A stretch of DNA of 9,023 bases from positions 1-9,023 of the forward strand of contig CACZRY010000160.1 in assembly GCA_902783745.1 (NCBI GenBank). The letters run 5' to 3'. The stretch is from an uncultured Erysipelotrichaceae bacterium (GTDB lineage Bacteria; Bacillota_I; Bacilli_A; Acholeplasmatales; Anaeroplasmataceae). The notes below the pieces were generated by a model. The model worked only from the letters and a program-made list of their open reading frames with translations, made no database searches and was not told the origin of the DNA. A program made the position numbers and the translations under genes. Shown piece after piece: positions 6,445 to 9,023 of the stretch; the stretch's first letter is position 1; each line of letters opens with the position of its first letter.

Positions 6445-7388
6445 TGAGAAAGAAAAATGAAGAAGATAAAATAGAATTTTATGAAATATCAAACTTTAGA
6501 TTTTATTTAGAAGATGATATGGGCGCTCCTAAAAATACTATTGATGCATATATTTCTGATTTAAGACAATATCAGGATTTCTTGGTTAAATATGAAAATA
6601 TAGTAAATGTAGATGAGATTACAAGAGAAGATATATTAAGATATATAGAATCACTAAAAAGAAAAAATCTAAGTAAGGCTACTATTTCAAGAAAAATAAC
6701 TGCAATTAAGGATTTCCATAGATATTTATGTAAGGAAGAAGACATACATGAAAATCCTTCATTACTAATTGATAACCCAAAGCCAGATAAGCCACTTCCT
6801 ACTGTGTTATCTAAGGATGAAATTAATAAAATGATTTCATCAATTGATGGAGATGATATTTTATCAATTAGAAATAGAGCAATGATGGAATTATTATATG
6901 CGGCAGGATTAAGAATTACTGAATTATTAGATTTAACTGTAAGAGAATTACATTTAAAAGAGAAATATGTAACTGTAATTGGTAAAGGAGATAAGGAAAG
7001 ACTTGTACCAATAGGTGATATGGCAGTTTTTTATGTAAGAAAATATGTTGAACATGCAAGACAAGAACTTATGAAAGATAAAAATACATTCTTATTATTT
7101 TTCAATTATAAGGGTGAAAAAATGTCAAGACAAGGTTTCTTTAAATTCATAAAAAAGCTTGCAGTAGATAATGGTATTACTAAAAACATATCTCCACATA
7201 CAATAAGACATAGCTTTGCAACACACTTATTAGAAGGTGGTGTAGATTTAAGAGTTGTACAAGAGCTTTTAGGACATGAGGATATCTCAACAACTCAAAT
7301 ATATACTCATATTGATAAATCAAGATTAAAAGAAATGTATGATGAAACACATCCTTTAGCAAGAAAGGATAATAATGATGAAATATAA
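6444..7388 (+). CDS. xerD: Tyrosine site-specific recombinase, XerD/XerC type
   Basis: A tyrosine recombinase of the Xer type, which resolves chromosome dimers at dif. The 314-residue protein has an N-terminal core-binding domain (about 12-100; FRFYLEDDMGAPKNTIDAYISDLRQY) and a C-terminal catalytic domain (about 120-305). The full catalytic set is visible: R157 (GLRITE), K181 (IGKGDKERLVPI), H252 and R255 (SPHTIRHSFATHLL), H278 (LLGHEDISTT), and the nucleophile Y287 (QIYTHI). GGGAG (6431-6435) lies 8 bases before the ATG, which overlaps the hemW stop. The XerD assignment over XerC rests mainly on position: in B. subtilis ripX (xerD) also precedes the phosphopentomutase gene. The housekeeping operon argues against a phage or transposon integrase. 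I saw no dif-like site in the window. Confidence 0.88.
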   Translation: MRKKNEEDKIEFYEISNFRFYLEDDMGAPKNTIDAYISDLRQYQDFLVKYENIVNVDEITREDILRYIESLKRKNLSKATISRKITAIKDFHRYLCKEEDIHENPSLLIDNPKPDKPLPTVLSKDEINKMISSIDGDDILSIRNRAMMELLYAAGLRITELLDLTVRELHLKEKYVTVIGKGDKERLVPIGDMAVFYVRKYVEHARQELMKDKNTFLLFFNYKGEKMSRQGFFKFIKKLAVDNGITKNISPHTIRHSFATHLLEGGVDLRVVQELLGHEDISTTQIYTHIDKSRLKEMYDETHPLARKDNNDEI

Positions 7389-8559
7389 AAGAATATTTTT
7401 AATAGTTTGTGATTCATTAGGCATAGGATATGATACTGAATCTATTGAATATAACGATTTTGGTGCAAATACCATAAAACATATAATAGAAGCTAAAAAT
7501 GGAATTAAAATGCCAAATTTAGAAAAGCTAGGATATGGTAATTTAATTGAACTTGATTATATTTCAAAAACAAATAATAAAAACTGCTTTTATGGAATTT
7601 TACATGAATCATCTATAGGTAAAGATACATTAACAGGTCATCATGAAATGATGGGGATTAAAACTTTAAAGCCATTTAAAACTTTTACTGATACTGGATT
7701 TCCATCTGAATTAATAGAATTATTAGAAAATAAAACTGGTCATAAAATAATTGGAAACAAAAAAGCATCAGGTACAGAAATTATAAAAGAATTAGGAATG
7801 GAATCTATAAAAGATAATAAAATGATTGTATATACATCATCTGATTCTGTATTACAGATTGCAGCACACGAAAAATATTTTGGGCTTGAAGAATTATATA
7901 GAGTTTGTCATATTGCAAGAGAAATTTGTATGGACCCTAAATATAAGGTTGCAAGAATAATAGCAAGACCTTTTATAGGTGATAGCCCAAATACATTTAC
8001 AAGAACACCTAATAGACATGATTATGCATTGTCACCTAACGGCAAGACAGTTTTAGATTCATTAAAAGATAATGGATATAAAGTTATATCTATAGGTAAA
8101 ATAAAAGATATATTTAATGGTTGTGGAATAACTGATGCAATAAAAACAATATCTAATGATGACGGGATGAATAAAAATTTAGAATTAATAGATAAAGAAT
8201 TTACTGGCCTTGTATTTACTAATTTAGTAGATTTCGATTCATTATATGGTCATAGAAGAGATGTATTTGGATATCATAAGGCTATAGAAGAATTTGATAT
8301 CAAATTAGGAGAATTAATTAATAAGCTACATGATAATGACTTATTAATGATAACTGCAGACCATGGAAATGATCCAACATGGCATGGTACTGATCATACA
8401 AGAGAATATGTACCACTACTTATTTATAATAAAAATTTAGAAGAAGGTAAAAATTTAGGGATAAGAGATTCTTTTTCAGATATCGGAGCAACTATCGCAG
8501 ATAATTTTAATTGTAATAATCCAGGTATAGGCAAATCATTTATAAAATTACTAAAATAA
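7378..8559 (+). CDS. deoB: Phosphopentomutase DeoB
   Basis: This cytoplasmic metalloenzyme interconverts (deoxy)ribose 1-phosphate and 5-phosphate, linking nucleoside phosphorolysis to sugar metabolism. It belongs to the alkaline phosphatase superfamily with a two-manganese centre. Two ATGs adjoin, at 7375 and 7378; AAAGGA (7364-7369) is 8 bases from the second, which is preferred and gives 393 residues. The metal and phosphoryl-acceptor residues are all visible: D12 (VCDSLG), T84 (GKDTLTGHHE, the phosphorylated Thr), D156 (TSSDSVLQ), D287 and H292 (VDFDSLYGHRRD), D328 and H329 (TADHGND), and H340 (GTDHTRE). It overlaps xerD by 11 bases. No purine nucleoside phosphorylase gene follows, unlike in B. 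subtilis; a terminator ends the operon. Confidence 0.95.
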   Translation: MKYKRIFLIVCDSLGIGYDTESIEYNDFGANTIKHIIEAKNGIKMPNLEKLGYGNLIELDYISKTNNKNCFYGILHESSIGKDTLTGHHEMMGIKTLKPFKTFTDTGFPSELIELLENKTGHKIIGNKKASGTEIIKELGMESIKDNKMIVYTSSDSVLQIAAHEKYFGLEELYRVCHIAREICMDPKYKVARIIARPFIGDSPNTFTRTPNRHDYALSPNGKTVLDSLKDNGYKVISIGKIKDIFNGCGITDAIKTISNDDGMNKNLELIDKEFTGLVFTNLVDFDSLYGHRRDVFGYHKAIEEFDIKLGELINKLHDNDLLMITADHGNDPTWHGTDHTREYVPLLIYNKNLEEGKNLGIRDSFSDIGATIADNFNCNNPGIGKSFIKLLK

Positions 8560-8560
8560 A

Positions 8561-8700
8561 AACTTATATATAATATAAATCACTCGTTATGGGTGATTTT
8601 TTTAATTTCATTCAATACTTTAAAAGCTAGATTTCGATTAGCTATCTAGTTTTATATACTAAATTATTTGTTATTAAATGATTATACAACTTATATATAA
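8561..8700. repeat. 13-bp direct repeat flanking the terminator
   Basis: AACTTATATATAA occurs at 8561-8573, just after deoB, and again at 8688-8700, 127 bases later. The A+T-rich makeup makes chance plausible, but the exact 13-base match brackets the operon terminator and the first hairpin of the 3' region. Confidence 0.4.
8577..8603 (+). terminator. hemW-xerD-deoB operon terminator
   Basis: A 9-bp stem with one G-U pair (AAATCACTC 8577-8585, GGGTGATTT 8591-8599) and loop GTTAT runs directly into TTTT (8600-8603), giving a seven-T run. It begins 17 bases after the deoB stop. Confidence 0.88.
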
Positions 8701-8710
8701 AACTAAATAG
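8642..8710. repeat. 17-bp imperfect inverted repeat
   Basis: Arms 8642-8658 and 8694-8710 pair at 16 of 17 positions (one C/A mismatch at 8646/8706) across a 35-base loop. The left arm can instead pair with 8622-8632 (AAAA and CTAGAT against ATCTAG and TTTT, with one bulged G), so two exclusive hairpins are possible. Confidence 0.6.
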
Positions 8711-8749
8711 AGTACGAAAATTAGTATTTTTGATCTATTTTTATCCAGT

Positions 8750-8767
8750 TTAATATTTAAATATTAA
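8750..8767. repeat. Perfect 18-bp palindrome
   Basis: TTAATATTTAAATATTAA is a perfect palindrome. Close kin TTAATAT-AA-ATATTAA recurs at 8994-9009, with a 2-base centre where this one has TTAA. It is followed at once by TTAAGCT-TTTG-TTAAGCT (8764-8781), a 7-base direct repeat. Confidence 0.6.
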
Positions 8768-8862
8768 GCTTTTGTTAAGCTAATAAAAAAGTATAATTTC
8801 AACCATAAATCTAGTTTTAAATATCACTAATCGTAAGAAATCATTATTTAAACCTCATTTTA

Positions 8863-8899
8863 AAGACTACAAATATTATGAAATATTTGAAACAGTCTT
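8863..8899. repeat. Two-part hairpin
   Basis: An inner perfect 8-bp stem (CAAATATT 8870-8877, AATATTTG 8882-8889; loop ATGA) is extended by an outer 6-bp stem (AAGACT 8863-8868, AGTCTT 8894-8899) across a 1-by-4 internal loop. It is the most RNA-like fold in the 3' region. No U run follows, so it is not a typical terminator. Confidence 0.5.
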
Positions 8900-8993
8900 G
8901 GATATACTTATGTATATAGAATATTTTAAAATACGAATTGAGATGATAGATTGTATTAAAAATCGATTCTCGATGCGCATTAATCAATCGCGT

Positions 8994-9009
8994 TTAATAT
9001 AAATATTAA
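8994..9009. repeat. 16-bp palindrome, second copy of the TTAATAT type
   Basis: TTAATAT (8994-9000) and ATATTAA (9003-9009) pair perfectly around AA. The arms are identical to those of the palindrome at 8750-8767, about 240 bases away. Confidence 0.55.
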
Positions 9010-9023
9010 CCATTTACCAAAAA

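Larger units (their letters stand above)
8604..9023. other. Palindrome-rich intergenic region, no clear gene
   Basis: About 420 bases after the deoB terminator hold no reading frame with a ribosome site. The longest open stretch I found is 8787-9002 on the + strand (71 codons), without a usable start. The region is dense in inverted repeats, listed separately, and contains one locally GC-richer patch (8961-8992; 14 of 32 bases G or C, five CpG). No tRNA, rRNA or recognised RNA family is evident. It may be a structured RNA, the leader of a gene beyond the window, a decayed element, or plain A+T-rich spacer. Confidence 0.6.

Noticed and set aside
6444..7388. Phage or transposon integrase, integration module
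   Set aside because: The recombinase is embedded by overlaps between hemW and deoB, has Xer-like length and motifs, and no phage genes or attachment-site repeats are nearby.
8741..8749. DnaA box or replication origin in the 3' region
   Set aside because: TTATCCAGT is a single 7-of-9 match to TTATCCACA; no cluster of boxes or origin genes is present.
8772..8797. Promoter TTGTTA ... TATAAT
   Set aside because: The -10 is perfect but the spacer is only 14 bases, too short for a normal promoter, and no gene follows in the window.
1..9023. CRISPR array, insertion sequence, tRNA or rRNA, toxin-antitoxin or defence system
   Set aside because: No regularly spaced repeats, transposase, tRNA-like clover leaf or defence domains were seen; the genes are housekeeping.

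Overview
The window is strongly A+T-rich and gene-dense. Shine-Dalgarno sites are strong (AGGAGG type), arginine is mostly AGA, and all eight stop codons are TAA or TAG with none TGA. These traits, together with an anaerobic ribonucleotide reductase and an ECF-type thiamine transporter subunit, point to a low-GC, anaerobic Bacillota, probably a gut-type Bacilli or Clostridia lineage. I cannot fix the lineage from sequence alone.

Layout. (1) 1-1260, + strand: the 3' end of a TPP riboswitch, a terminator hairpin, thiT (thiamine-binding S component), and an overlapping gene for an unrecognised four-helix membrane protein, closed by a hairpin that can serve both strands. (2) 1259-2200, - strand: metA, homoserine O-acetyltransferase, convergent with the thiT pair. 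(3) 2201-2556: a divergent intergenic region with candidate promoters, a 9-bp inverted repeat, and a leader structure reaching the nrdD Shine-Dalgarno. (4) 2557-5280, + strand: nrdD-nrdG, the class III ribonucleotide reductase and its activase, one base apart, then a terminator. (5) 5288-8603, + strand: an extended -10 promoter and a tightly coupled operon of hemW, xerD-type recombinase and deoB, with 1- and 11-base overlaps, then a terminator. (6) 8604-9023: about 420 bases with no convincing gene but many palindromes and hairpins.

How the genes fit together. Most are housekeeping: vitamin B1 uptake under TPP control, methionine entry from homoserine, oxygen-independent dNTP synthesis, a radical-SAM heme-chaperone homologue, chromosome dimer resolution, and nucleoside-sugar salvage. 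The xerD-deoB order matches the ripX-drm pair of Bacillus subtilis, so that part looks ancestral. I see no mobile element, CRISPR array, tRNA or rRNA, and no clear new multi-gene system. The places most worth a second look are the unknown membrane gene sharing the thiT mRNA, the nrdD leader, and the palindrome-rich 3' region with its short CpG-rich patch.
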